Of a DNA stretch of 21,290 nt, positions 1-9,508 are shown one piece after another. The DNA is from G020353115 sp964389685 (GTDB lineage Bacteria > Bacteroidota > Bacteroidia > Bacteroidales > VadinHA17). The position numbers and the translations under genes are program-made. The stretch covers positions 1-21,290 of the forward strand of contig CAYMFM010000067.1 in NCBI GenBank assembly GCA_964389685.1. Reading direction: 5' to 3'. The first letter of the stretch is position 1. Each line of letters begins with the position of its first letter. The notes beneath the pieces are model-generated. The model made no database searches. It was not told the origin of the DNA and saw nothing but the letters and a program-made list of their open reading frames with translations.

Positions 1-3000
1 CTGACGGTCGCTGCGGGGATAAGGAGGGTATCGGATGGTTCGTCCCCCGAATGATCACGCACCGTGGTCCACTCAGTTGCTCCGGACACCCGGGTCTCCC
101 AGGTATACCGGTAGGGTGGGGTCCCGTTCAAAACGGTGGCGGTGAGAGATACATCGTCACCCGGCAGGATAGTCGTTGGAAGGTAGCTGATTTCAAGATG
201 GACTGAACCGGCCTGGTGAACCGGTATAATCAATACCTCTCCATCACCATGCAGAAAGATCTTTCCGGTGCGTGAATTTGGACTGTCATTCTGATCACAC
301 AGAATCGTGAAATTGTTATCATTCTGGTCAGTTACTGATATCCATTCAGAATCTTCGGAAACATTCCAGGGATCACATCCGGTATAATTGGTCTCAATGG
401 TAGTCGGATCTTCAGTATTCCCCCTGTAATCAAAGGCAAGTTCTGAAAGCAGGAGATTAAAGGTTGGTGGAACTACTTCAATAGTGATATCACGGCATAT
501 CGTTGAATTTGCATCACCGGTTGCCCTCACATAGTAAGTGGTTGTTGTAAGGGGTGCTATTACAATTTCAGAACCACTTCCAATGCATGCTCCTCCACAG
601 GATCCCACATACCATTTCCATTCAGCATTTGATCCAAGTGATCCTCCTGAAACGGAAAGCCTGCCGGTACAGTTTTTAACAATAATGGCATTGTCTGTTA
701 GGATAAAATCAGCAGGTATGGATTCTTCAAAATATTGTTGGGTCCAGTATGTTCTGGTTGTGTCTCCTTTATAAGGTTTAAAATGATAGTCAATACGCTT
801 TACTATATTTTGATCGTGGTCTCTTATCAAGGTTAGTCTTCCAAAATCGTCATATTCATAAAAGGTGGACCTTTCATCCGGCGCCGTAATCGCCCCGACA
901 CCTATGAGAGGCTGGTAAGTATATTTGGTTGTTCTTGACTCGGCAGGATATAGATTCACGTTTTTTTTATAGACTGAGTTGGTGGTTTCAGCTACAGGAT
1001 AAGTCCCTGCCCACCCCCAGTTTATGGAGTGATACAGATCTCCAGGTGTATGGTACTGTAACAGGTTCCCATTACCATCATACTGATCAAAAATCAATTT
1101 TACTTCATACGCTGTTCCTTCCAATAGTTCATTGGATGCTGGTAGTAGCTGTGAACCATTGAAAAACCCGTAATTGGTTTTAGCCCCGGCAATTAACTGC
1201 CCGTTTTTTATTGTCTCTTTTTTCAGGATCGTATTTACCATATGTTTTTGAACCAGACCGTTGTTTATTTCCGATGGTTCAATCGCAGGATCCCCAGGAT
1301 AATAGAATTTTTCAACATAAATACTGCTGTCGCTATCTGCTCGTTTCACCTGTTTTAATTGAAGATGATCAGGATCGTAACTATACGATTCAATAAAATG
1401 GATGGGATTATCTCCGTTTATATCAACCCGGGTTGTTCTCCTTTCTATCGGGTAATTCCAGGAGGAGACATTTGCATATTTTTGATAGATAAATGCTGAA
1501 TTTGATTCGGGAAATTTCCGTGCGACAACAAATGCCGGAATATATACCAGGTGAGTAGAATCTTCAAAAGAATTGAACTCAACGGTTTCAATTTCCCTTA
1601 AAACTCCTTCATTTGATAGTTTTTCTGTTTGTTTTTTTAAACCCCTCTTCCAATCAAAGCTTGTGGCAGGTGGATATGGGAATGAAAGACTGCTGATATC
1701 AGGGTACTCCCATGCCGATGTGAAGCGATGGATGATTTTTCCTGCTACCGGATTGGATTCAGTCACCTGACGGTATCCGATATGACTCCCCTGAGTTGAA
1801 CCCAGCAAATTTTTCCCGGATGAATAGAGGGTTATTGGTGCATAGGAAATGGCAATAGGATTATCTTCCTTTAAATAATAGATCTGATCAGGTACATCGT
1901 AATAGGAGGGCCATGATTGAAGGATACCGCTTGACCGGATTATCCTATCATGCTTGATGGTGTAATCAAACTCTCGTATACCAATCGTATCGGATTCATT
2001 GTCAATTTTAATGATCTTTCTTACCCGCAGACCACCTGTGATTTTATGATTATGCGTTGCAACCGCCTTTCTCCAGGTCATGCTGATATAACCGGTTTCT
2101 GTTTTAATCCTGGGAATGAATTCAACCAGGTATTTCCCAGGATTCATGAGTTTCGAAAAGGATTGTTGCATAATCCATTCTTCCTGATCCGGATACCACC
2201 TGATCTGTTCTTTCCCGGAATACATTCTTTCGAAGATGATGTTTTCAGGATTACTGAACTCCTTTATCCTGACCATCGATAAGGGAATATCCAAACCGAA
2301 TGCGCTGATCTGATTCGGATGGACCTTGCTTGTGAAAAGGAATGCAATGTTAACCAGATTCTCGTCTTCCTGGCTAATATCTGCTACTTTTGAACAATAA
2401 TAGCTCTGCTCATCGATCCAAATCTTTTCACCCGCCATAACCGTCAGATTTACATAGTCAATTGAATAGATGGGGTAGGTTTCGTCAAAAGGAGATACCG
2501 AATCGGAATAGATTATCATTTCAGTATAATCCCCTTCCTCCTCTGATAAAGCACCCATTGTATAATGCCCGGCTGGTAACCAGATGTTAAAAACTGCTTC
2601 TAATCCATGGACTTGACTCATGTAATCATGAAATGAAAAATTGAAAATTGTATCCGGATACTCATCAATTTTGGGTTCACTTACAATAAATATGCTGGAT
2701 AGATTCGAGGGAGGCGTATCTTCTTGACCGGGTGGAGCATCTTTAATACTCCCCTTCAAAACATAAAAAAGAGGAATTATCCTGATCTCCTGATCATGGT
2801 TAATATTCAGGGATGCTATGTTCTGAGTCGAAGAATAATGAGCAGCATCATAGGCGGCAGAAATCCTGGATTGCATCGGCTTTCTTGGCATTGATATGTA
2901 TCCGAAATCATGTGGCTCAAATTCAAAAACGGTACTTCCCCCGGTTGGATAAACAATCCGTTGGAGCATTCCGGCTTTCATGAAGTCTCCATTTGGTTCC

Positions 3001-4442
3001 CGGTTAGCACCCCGGGTTCTCCAGATCATCTCAGATAACTGTGGCAGATTCAGGTTTATTCCGGTTAGTTTTTCAATATTCTCTCCTCTTGCATTCATGC
3101 CTGTTGGAGGAGTACTTTTGTACTGCCTGTAATTCCGTACGGTAACCTCCGGGATGAAATATTGGTTGTTTGCTCCATTAAAATACCCCCAGTGATCCTG
3201 ACCATATGATCCTCTCGGAGGCAGGGGAGTTGGGTCATAAAAGAACATATAGGGCGGGTTGGCTGATTCTCCATTGCCGGATAATTCCCTGACATTATCC
3301 AGCCGTAATCGTCTGGATGGAGGAAGATAATCGTACCAGGTCCCATAGGTTGCTGTTTCAAAAAAACTGTAATCAAACTGAAAGATTTTTACTGTTTCTT
3401 GTGAAAAAAGGTCCTTGATGGTAATCCGGTCCAGCCCTGTTATTTCACCTCCTAAATAATCTCCAAACGATGAGGTATCAAAAAGAACAAATCCTTTTGA
3501 ATACTCTATCTCCCTGAGAAATTTGCCATCGATGTCTGTCTGATTGTACCTTTGCAGGTCATCCCAGTCGGGATATGAGTTTCCAACTTTCCTTTGAGGT
3601 AATGGATCACGGCGACTGCTATGATAATCGATATAGCTGAAAAGTATATTGTCTTCGTTATTGGTTGATCGAATTTGCTTCAAATACCAGCTTGAAATAA
3701 ACGATTCTCTTCTTGATCCATCTTCATTGATGGGTGTCGAGATTTCAGAAGCATCCCATCCTCCGAATTGATGCCTTGTTCCATTTTCATCTACAATCTC
3801 CCAGGAGGTTATTTTCCCTGATTGATCCCGGTTATACGAGACGACTAAATTCTGGTGCGGAATAACTACCGGTTGCCCATTTCCGTTCAATATAATCCTA
3901 CCGCTTCGACCATTAACGTTGAAGAAAAACATGTCTGGTTGTGAATCTGCCCTGCCATCGGCAATTTCAGATAGGTATAGGTTCATCTCCAAATCATCTG
4001 CTCCCGGAGGCTTCCATGGTCCGAACAGATCAAGATTAGTCCCCAGTGAAGGAAGTTGATTCCCATGCAGTGATAAATACCCCATGGGATGATCGTCAGC
4101 TATTCCTCGTACCGTTCGGGTTATGATCCCACCTGCATGCAAGGACCAACCAAGACCTGTCCACCCGGCGATGTCATTCACTTTTATTCCTGATGCATGA
4201 TAGTCGAGAGAAATAGTAAAGGATAGCTTTCTGCCCTGGACCTCCCAAAGCGGAATATGTATCGAAGGACTACCGGTATATAGAGTGACCGGAATTTCTG
4301 CATACATACCCAGAGAAGATGCAGTGGGGGAGGGTGGAATGATGTTTCCCAACTGGGGGAAAGACTCCTGGGCATTACAGAAACGTGATATTGGAAATAA
4401 GATAACGAATATAAAACCCAATATGGAAAAGGATGACTTCAT
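1..4442 (-). CDS. Rhs-like giant surface protein with C-terminal Ig/PKD-like modules (3' end outside window)
   Basis: The minus-strand frame from the ATG at 4442 stays open to the window edge, giving at least 1480 codons; the C-terminus is missing. The N-terminus is a Sec signal peptide (MKSSFSILGFIFVILF..., probable cut after CNAQ). Residues about 35-115 carry the block typical of Rhs-like Bacteroidota exoproteins: PSPTASSLGMYAEIPVTLY, then HASGIKVNDIAGWTGLGWSL and AGGIITRTVRG. Near residue 1194 is the YD-type motif YEYDDFGRLTLIRD. About residues 1240-1310 form a Cys-containing Ig-like module (WKWYVGSCGGACIGSG). The last readable part, about 1420-1480, is PKD/SprB-like (GTPPYRYTWE). The start lies 7 nt behind the stop of the upstream propeller gene, so the two are probably co-transcribed. 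The family is secreted to the cell surface; its substrate or partner is unknown. Because the end is missing, I cannot tell whether it has a sorting domain or a toxin-like tip. Confidence 0.85.
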   Translation of the reverse strand, partial: MKSSFSILGFIFVILFPISRFCNAQESFPQLGNIIPPSPTASSLGMYAEIPVTLYTGSPSIHIPLWEVQGRKLSFTISLDYHASGIKVNDIAGWTGLGWSLHAGGIITRTVRGIADDHPMGYLSLHGNQLPSLGTNLDLFGPWKPPGADDLEMNLYLSEIADGRADSQPDMFFFNVNGRSGRIILNGNGQPVVIPHQNLVVSYNRDQSGKITSWEIVDENGTRHQFGGWDASEISTPINEDGSRRESFISSWYLKQIRSTNNEDNILFSYIDYHSSRRDPLPQRKVGNSYPDWDDLQRYNQTDIDGKFLREIEYSKGFVLFDTSSFGDYLGGEITGLDRITIKDLFSQETVKIFQFDYSFFETATYGTWYDYLPPSRRLRLDNVRELSGNGESANPPYMFFYDPTPLPPRGSYGQDHWGYFNGANNQYFIPEVTVRNYRQYKSTPPTGMNARGENIEKLTGINLNLPQLSEMIWRTRGANREPNGDFMKAGMLQRIVYPTGGSTVFEFEPHDFGYISMPRKPMQSRISAAYDAAHYSSTQNIASLNINHDQEIRIIPLFYVLKGSIKDAPPGQEDTPPSNLSSIFIVSEPKIDEYPDTIFNFSFHDYMSQVHGLEAVFNIWLPAGHYTMGALSEEEGDYTEMIIYSDSVSPFDETYPIYSIDYVNLTVMAGEKIWIDEQSYYCSKVADISQEDENLVNIAFLFTSKVHPNQISAFGLDIPLSMVRIKEFSNPENIIFERMYSGKEQIRWYPDQEEWIMQQSFSKLMNPGKYLVEFIPRIKTETGYISMTWRKAVATHNHKITGGLRVRKIIKIDNESDTIGIREFDYTIKHDRIIRSSGILQSWPSYYDVPDQIYYLKEDNPIAISYAPITLYSSGKNLLGSTQGSHIGYRQVTESNPVAGKIIHRFTSAWEYPDISSLSFPYPPATSFDWKRGLKKQTEKLSNEGVLREIETVEFNSFEDSTHLVYIPAFVVARKFPESNSAFIYQKYANVSSWNYPIERRTTRVDINGDNPIHFIESYSYDPDHLQLKQVKRADSDSSIYVEKFYYPGDPAIEPSEINNGLVQKHMVNTILKKETIKNGQLIAGAKTNYGFFNGSQLLPASNELLEGTAYEVKLIFDQYDGNGNLLQYHTPGDLYHSINWGWAGTYPVAETTNSVYKKNVNLYPAESRTTKYTYQPLIGVGAITAPDERSTFYEYDDFGRLTLIRDHDQNIVKRIDYHFKPYKGDTTRTYWTQQYFEESIPADFILTDNAIIVKNCTGRLSVSGGSLGSNAEWKWYVGSCGGACIGSGSEIVIAPLTTTTYYVRATGDANSTICRDITIEVVPPTFNLLLSELAFDYRGNTEDPTTIETNYTGCDPWNVSEDSEWISVTDQNDNNFTILCDQNDSPNSRTGKIFLHGDGEVLIIPVHQAGSVHLEISYLPTTILPGDDVSLTATVLNGTPPYRYTWETRVSGATEWTTVRDHSGDEPSDTLLIPAATV

Positions 4443-4449
4443 GTACTAT

Positions 4450-6513
4450 TCACTGATCCGTTATAACTATTTTTCGTGATAAAACACTATCCGTAACTCT
4501 GATCTGGAGGTAGTAAACCCCGCTTGGTAAATCCTTCCTGTTCCATTCCATTTGATGAATCCCGGATTTTTCCTCACTATTTACAATGGTTAAAAGTTTT
4601 TTCCCATTCATGTCGAAAAGTGAAATATCGATCCACATATCATCCGGGATAGAATAAAGAATATTTGTTGTTTCAATGAACGGATTTGGAAAATTTGAAA
4701 GAGATAGTATCCCGGATGAAACATCCAATCCCACCGGGATTTCAACAAAAGAAGAACAACCAAAACTGTCACTCACAAAGAGCGAATAATTACCCTGTAC
4801 CAGGTTTGCCAGGCTCGGTGTCGTATCTCCCGTATTCCACAGGTATGAGAAATGATCCGAAATACCCGAAACGGAAGTATGAATTGAACCGTTTTTCCCA
4901 TCAGGAAGGAACTCATCGGTCACCTGAAATGCAATGCGAATAGAATCCAATAGGACATGAATTGAATCACTTTTTTTACATCCAAATTGATCCGTGACTT
5001 TAATAAAGTAATCACCTGGTTCGGAGATTTCAAAATACTGGTTGTCACCAGCACCATTGTTCCAATTGTATTCCATAAAACCGGCTCCTGCATCAAGTGT
5101 GTCGTAACTGTTCTCACACAATACCCGGGTGTCCGGCAAGTTGAATGGAATAATTGTACAGGGATCAATAAACATTGTTATGAAAATGTCCTTTATTCCG
5201 CGGGAAAAAATCGGTTCCTGATCCGTTGCCAGATCATCGGTAAAAGAACCCATGAGGCAGATTTTATCAGAGTAATCGGTTAAAATAGTATGTCCCAGAT
5301 CTTCTGAAGTGCCAAAAAAATTCTTCCACCATAAACATTCCCCGGTTCGATCAAATTTTAAAAAGAGGATATCGCTCTGCCGGTCAAAGCTGGAGATGGT
5401 ATCCTGATCCATGATGGTTGTTCCCCTGAAAGATCCAAGCGTGAAGAGATTCCCAGATGAATCAATACTAATGCCATTTATTTCATCCGATTGTTTCCCC
5501 CCCCAATGTTTTGTCCAGATTATATCTCCGGAAGGATTCATTTTGACAAGAAACAGATCTTGTTCACCATGAGAAACATAAACCGTGTCCTGTAGGATTA
5601 TGGAATGGTTAAACGACCCTGAAAAATAAACATAACCGGCTGTATCGATCGCAATTGCCCTGGCTTTGTCATCAAAATCACCACCGATACGTTTTATCCA
5701 TAATTCATTCCCTGTAGAATCAAATTTCCTGATAAAAATATCCTTACGGCCAAAAGAGAAGATTGTCGTGTCTTTTGTTTCGAACTTTGTTTCATATGTG
5801 CCGGCTACAATCAACTCCTTTCCAGCTGAAACCTGTAAGAATAACTGGTCGTCCGGATTCTTTATACGCCAGGTTCTTATCCAGTCAACATCCCCTTCTG
5901 AATTGAGTTTTAGAACAAACTGGTCTTTCCGGTTAACTGAGTGAACAATAGAATCTTCAATCGAAATCCACTTTTTAAAGTAACCCGAGATATAACAATT
6001 CCCCTCACTGTCACCCTTACAGGAAAGCAGGTTTATTTTATCACCCGATACCGGAACGGTAAGCCATACTGGCTCCAGGTCGGGATCAAGCATGCACAGA
6101 TAAATGCAGGTGTTATTTCTGGTTTCTGATAAAAAGGGATGCAGCAGGAGACTGTCCCTGAAAGTGCCGGTGAGGTATACCCGGTTGCCTGTACAATGTA
6201 TTCCGTTTAACGTATTGTATATCCCTCCTGAAATTTTTCTGACACCAACAATTGCGCCGGCTTCGTTGATTTTGCAGATAAAATGATCCTGTCCGTCATT
6301 TGAGATCAGGGTATGGTCCCCGAAGGTGGCGGTTCCGCTGAACACTCCCCCCAAATAGATGTTCCCGGACGTGTCAATATCCATCGCACCCGTCAGATCC
6401 CATCCTTCTCCCCCCAATTGCAGGATCCATTCCTGAATGTAAGGCTGTGCAGCAGTGGAACAGCATATTCCGATATTGAGCAGAAACCAGAATATCCGGA
6501 GCAATTTGATCAT
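4450..6513 (-). CDS. Secreted SBBP-type seven-repeat beta-propeller protein with T9SS sorting domain
   Basis: With the ATG at 6513 the protein has 687 residues. A GTG at 6546 would add 11 residues, but the ATG gives a clean signal peptide (MIKLLRIFWFLLNIG..., cut near STAAQ). Residues about 38-450 hold seven repeats built like SBBP beta-propeller units. Each has a D-T/S-x-G-x-hydrophobic strand, then a G-x-F/Y turn at about residues 56, 116, 177, 238, 299, 360 and 422, so the period is almost exactly 61. Seven units suggest a closed seven-bladed propeller. Two SprB/PKD-like modules follow (about 455-595), each ending in a D-x-FGC motif. The last ~80 residues are a type A T9SS sorting domain (NFPNPF, then LFDMNGKKL, then LPSGVYYLQI). 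The protein is therefore expected outside the cell or on its surface. Its ligand cannot be read from the sequence. It is the first gene of a likely operon with the Rhs-like gene. Confidence 0.9.
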   Translation of the reverse strand: MIKLLRIFWFLLNIGICCSTAAQPYIQEWILQLGGEGWDLTGAMDIDTSGNIYLGGVFSGTATFGDHTLISNDGQDHFICKINEAGAIVGVRKISGGIYNTLNGIHCTGNRVYLTGTFRDSLLLHPFLSETRNNTCIYLCMLDPDLEPVWLTVPVSGDKINLLSCKGDSEGNCYISGYFKKWISIEDSIVHSVNRKDQFVLKLNSEGDVDWIRTWRIKNPDDQLFLQVSAGKELIVAGTYETKFETKDTTIFSFGRKDIFIRKFDSTGNELWIKRIGGDFDDKARAIAIDTAGYVYFSGSFNHSIILQDTVYVSHGEQDLFLVKMNPSGDIIWTKHWGGKQSDEINGISIDSSGNLFTLGSFRGTTIMDQDTISSFDRQSDILFLKFDRTGECLWWKNFFGTSEDLGHTILTDYSDKICLMGSFTDDLATDQEPIFSRGIKDIFITMFIDPCTIIPFNLPDTRVLCENSYDTLDAGAGFMEYNWNNGAGDNQYFEISEPGDYFIKVTDQFGCKKSDSIHVLLDSIRIAFQVTDEFLPDGKNGSIHTSVSGISDHFSYLWNTGDTTPSLANLVQGNYSLFVSDSFGCSSFVEIPVGLDVSSGILSLSNFPNPFIETTNILYSIPDDMWIDISLFDMNGKKLLTIVNSEEKSGIHQMEWNRKDLPSGVYYLQIRVTDSVLSRKIVITDQ

Positions 6514-6622
6514 GACCGGGATGTGTGATGATGAAAGACCCTTCACCCTATAATTCCGAAAACAGCAAAAAGGTTACCCACTAAAGCATATGTTTTACAA
6601 CACATTTCATAAAAATATACAT

Positions 6623-6784
6623 AAAAAAGTGGTGACAGCTTCCTATTTTTAATTTTTCTAATTATTATATTGATACAGAGTATTTTAATTAATAAAATAT
6701 TAATAAATAATTGTTGAATAAATTTTTAAAATATTGATATTCAGTTATGTATAAAAAATAAATAGGAAGCTGTCACCACTTTTT
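6623..6784. repeat. 162-bp MITE-like element, copy 1, with perfect 25-bp terminal inverted repeats
   Basis: The element starts with an A-run followed by GTGGTGACAGCTTCCTA and ends with the exact reverse complement. Positions 6624-6648 pair without mismatch to 6760-6784. The interior is extremely AT-rich and non-coding. A nearly identical copy in the same orientation lies at 20323-20486. Size, terminal inverted repeats, lack of coding capacity and presence in two copies fit a miniature inverted-repeat element. I see no clear target-site duplication. It sits between the divergent surface-protein operon and the plus-strand genes, so it could also supply a long hairpin or promoter. No transposase with these ends is in the window. 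Confidence 0.75.
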
Positions 6785-6860
6785 GTGTTGTTTGTTCACC
6801 TATGCCAAATACAACATCTTTCAAAAACCGGGATTATCCTTTGAACAGTTACTGGATAAA

Positions 6861-6959
6861 ATGATAATAGTTATTGCTGTCTGTGGGATCATTGTACTAT
6901 TTTTCGTTATATTTTCTTTCCTCGGAATCCGTAAAATAGAGAAAGAATTGAAGGATTAG
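6861..6959 (+). CDS. Possible small single-pass membrane protein, perhaps the 3' remnant of a longer gene
   Basis: From the ATG this is 32 codons: a hydrophobic stretch (MIIVIAVCGIIVLFFVIFSF) followed by a charged tail (IRKIEKELKD). The same frame is open upstream as far as about 6762, where it meets a stop inside the MITE-like element. That upstream part reads like protein (FTYAKYNIFQKPGLSFEQLL) but offers only TTG starts (6783, 6792). Two readings are possible: a true small membrane protein starting at 6861, or the C-terminal remnant of a longer membrane protein whose 5' end was lost when the element inserted. I do not recognise the family. Confidence 0.35.
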   Translation: MIIVIAVCGIIVLFFVIFSFLGIRKIEKELKD

Positions 6960-7010
6960 ATGATCTGAAGCAAGAGGCAGCGCCTGAATATGTAAATTCA
7001 ATTTTGCTTT

Positions 7011-7400
7011 ATGAAACGCATCTTATTGTTTTTCAGTTTAACGATTGTCCTGATGAGTTGTTCCACAATCAAACAGGGTCAGGTAGAATCAAAAAGGGAT
7101 GGACCGGCCAGATACGAAACCAGAGCAGCCATTCCTGGTTTTACAACACGTACCTGCCAGGTTCATGATGACGAGGATTATGTCATGGATGTTGGTTTGG
7201 AAACAGGATCAGGCAGGGATGATATTCAAAAAGAATTTGTTAATAATAAGGCTTTTGATTCTCTTTCAATAAATCAGGATTACTTTATTGAGAATAAAAG
7301 AAAATCCAAAATAGCCCATGACAAGTTAAATGATCAAGTAGCTCATTTCATAATATATTTTATGACTTTTCTCATAGTATTTGTACTTTCAGGTGGGTAA
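7011..7400 (+). CDS. Small hypothetical lipoprotein with C-terminal membrane segment
   Basis: The 129-residue protein has a lipoprotein signal peptide (MKRILLFFSLTIVLMSC, lipid Cys at residue 17). The soluble middle is rich in charged residues (HDDEDYVMDVG, IENKRKSK). Residues about 111-127 form a hydrophobic segment (FIIYFMTFLIVFVLSGG) at the very C-terminus. A lipidated N-terminus combined with a C-terminal hydrophobic helix is unusual and suggests attachment at both ends. I recognise no domain. It follows the small membrane ORF by about 50 nt and precedes the regulator gene by 275 nt. Start choice is supported by the signal peptide. Confidence 0.6.
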   Translation: MKRILLFFSLTIVLMSCSTIKQGQVESKRDGPARYETRAAIPGFTTRTCQVHDDEDYVMDVGLETGSGRDDIQKEFVNNKAFDSLSINQDYFIENKRKSKIAHDKLNDQVAHFIIYFMTFLIVFVLSGG

Positions 7401-7675
7401 TATTATCACTAAAGTCACTGGAGTTCATTGTATTACAGATTCTTATTTTTAAAGACAGGCTGATGAATTCAGTTTATAAAGAAGTAAAATAGAAAATTCT
7501 TACTATACAGAAATATTCAAATTTTAATAATTTCTCAAGTTCTTGTAAACCTGCAAATTCCGTTCGAAGTGAACCATGCTTTCCGGAATAGGTGGCTCAA
7601 TTTCACCGGATTTTCCACTCTGGGGTTTAATACCAATTTATTCCAATTTTTAGAAATAATGTGGTACCTTTATAA
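7401..7675. other. Intergenic region with a GC-richer insert-like patch
   Basis: No gene is seen here. Most of it is AT-rich, but about 7559-7625 is clearly GC-richer and contains GGTGGCTCAATTTCACCGGA, which looks foreign to its surroundings. It may be the remnant of a mobile-element end, but no open frame or paired inverted end is visible. The stretch just before the next gene, around 7663 (TACCTTTA), resembles the Bacteroidota -7 box TAnnTTTG with one mismatch; this is weak evidence for a promoter. Confidence 0.3.
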
Positions 7676-9508
7676 TTGAGGATCACCTTTTGTATTTCAT
7701 CGCCTCGTTTAATCCTTCAAAATATAGCTCAATTGACTTTTATTCTTGCATACAAGAATAAGTTATTTTACCCAAGAGTACTACTACTATGTGGATTGTT
7801 AATTTCGTTGAGTTATTATAGCATTTGCCAGTCTTCGGTTAATATAGATAGCTTGGTGTCCATATTGGAATCCACAACCGATTCCAGAGAAAAAGTTGAA
7901 ATATTATTGTCCATAATTGATAAGGTTATCGATACAGATTATGAAACAGCGATGCAGTATGCCAAGGTAGCAATGATTGAATCAGAAAATGCTAATTATT
8001 TAGAGGGTAAAGCAAATGTTTTTTATATTCTTGGAAGCATTTATGAAGAAACGGATCTATATGACACAGCAATAGAAAATTATTTGCAGTCGTTGAATAT
8101 ATACTCTGACCTGGGGAATGAACGGGAGATGGCAAAACTCTACTATAGTCTTGGAGATATTTACAAAAAAAAGGGATCTTACCAGCTTTCTTTTGAAAAT
8201 TGTATTGAAGGGCTAAAAATATATGAAGAAATAAACGACAGTGCAGGATTGTCAGATATTTATAATTGTATGGGTAGTTTATATAAATATCAGAATAATA
8301 ATATGAAAGCTTTTGATTATTATAATAAAAGCCTGGACTTGCGGATTGCATTGGAAGACAAATATGGTATAGCTTTATCTTACAATAATATAGGGGTAGT
8401 ATATTCTATTGAAGGGAATGATGAACTTGCTCTGGATTATTATAAAAAAAGCCATGAGATGTTCATTGAGGTCGGATCCAAAAAAAACCAGGGAATCACA
8501 TTGGGGAACATTGCTAACGTTTATTTGAATCAGCAGAAATTGGATGATGCATATAACTACATAATTGGGAGCCTGAAAATTCATAATGAAATAGGTTATA
8601 CCCGCGGAATTGCAAATCAACACCAGAAATTAGGGATTTATTATGACCTTATGGGTAATTTTGATCTTGCGATTGACAATTTATCAAAAGCCCTGGACTT
8701 GTACAAAGATTTAGGTAGGCTTGAAAATAAAAAAGAGGTCGCAGCCTTGTTAAGTGAAATCTACTATAAGAAGGGTGATAATAAAGAAGCCTACAAATAC
8801 CTCTCAATGCACAAAGAATTAAACGATAGTATTTTCACTATTGAAAAGATGAAAAATATAGCGCAGCTTGAATATGATTATGAACGACTGAAGGCAGAGG
8901 AGGTAAGTCTTTTAAAAGATCAAAAAAGAAGGATAATATATATAGCTATCTTTGCCATACTGTCTCTTATAGTAATAATTGTTATTTTACTTCTTACCCA
9001 CTTGAAAATTAAAAACAAAAGGCAATATCTTGAATATCAGAATATCGATCTTGAACGGAGAAAGATAAAAACTGAACTCGAACTAAAACAAAAAGAACTA
9101 GCTACAAAAACGATGTATATGGTTAAGCGAAATGAACTAATTATCAGTGTAGTTGATCGATTGAATGAAGCTAAGAAAAACCTTAAGAAAGAAAATGAAT
9201 CTGTTGTAAATGAAGTTATCGCTGATCTTTGTTCAAATACTGACGATAAGATATGGGAGGAGTTTGAAATACGATTTCTGAAAGTACACAAAGGATTTTA
9301 CGACAATTTGCAAGACAGATTCCCTAATCTTTCAAGGAATGAAAAACGTTTATCGGCTTTCCTGAGACTTGATTTTTCTACAAAAGAAATATCTTTAATT
9401 ACAAAACAATCAATACACAGTATTAATATTGCCCGTTCGAGACTTCGCAAGAAACTTAACCTGGATAATGTAGACATTAGTTTATCAAACTTTCTTTCCA
9501 ATTTCTAA
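7676..9508 (+). CDS. TPR-repeat, membrane-spanning LuxR-type transcriptional regulator
   Basis: The 610-residue protein has no ATG start that keeps the N-terminal secretion signal; the frame opens at TTG 7676, with another TTG at codon 20. Residues about 28-51 are signal-peptide-like (VLLLCGLLISLSYYSICQ). Residues 111-390 hold seven TPR units at an exact 40-residue spacing (for example GIALSYNNIGVVYSIEGNDE). Residues about 420-443 form one transmembrane helix, followed by a charged coiled coil (about 445-510). The C-terminus (about 548-600) is a LuxR/GerE-like helix-turn-helix (LSRNEKRLSAFLRLDFSTKEI, then INIARSRLRKKLNL). This is a known Bacteroidota layout: a sensor outside the inner membrane tied to a DNA-binding domain inside. 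It lies directly before the phosphatase/SusCD block, read in the same direction, so it is the natural candidate regulator of that block (inference). Confidence 0.88.
   Translation: MRITFCISSPRLILQNIAQLTFILAYKNKLFYPRVLLLCGLLISLSYYSICQSSVNIDSLVSILESTTDSREKVEILLSIIDKVIDTDYETAMQYAKVAMIESENANYLEGKANVFYILGSIYEETDLYDTAIENYLQSLNIYSDLGNEREMAKLYYSLGDIYKKKGSYQLSFENCIEGLKIYEEINDSAGLSDIYNCMGSLYKYQNNNMKAFDYYNKSLDLRIALEDKYGIALSYNNIGVVYSIEGNDELALDYYKKSHEMFIEVGSKKNQGITLGNIANVYLNQQKLDDAYNYIIGSLKIHNEIGYTRGIANQHQKLGIYYDLMGNFDLAIDNLSKALDLYKDLGRLENKKEVAALLSEIYYKKGDNKEAYKYLSMHKELNDSIFTIEKMKNIAQLEYDYERLKAEEVSLLKDQKRRIIYIAIFAILSLIVIIVILLLTHLKIKNKRQYLEYQNIDLERRKIKTELELKQKELATKTMYMVKRNELIISVVDRLNEAKKNLKKENESVVNEVIADLCSNTDDKIWEEFEIRFLKVHKGFYDNLQDRFPNLSRNEKRLSAFLRLDFSTKEISLITKQSIHSINIARSRLRKKLNLDNVDISLSNFLSNF

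Noticed and set aside
1950..2282. 110-codon plus-strand frame, and others within 1-4440
   Set aside because: They lie opposite the open Rhs-like frame, whose motifs and uninterrupted 1480 codons establish the true coding strand.
6623..6784. The inverted-repeat element as an ordinary bidirectional terminator
   Set aside because: Its arms are about 110 bp apart, it is non-coding and it recurs almost unchanged 13.7 kb away, which fits a mobile or repetitive element better.
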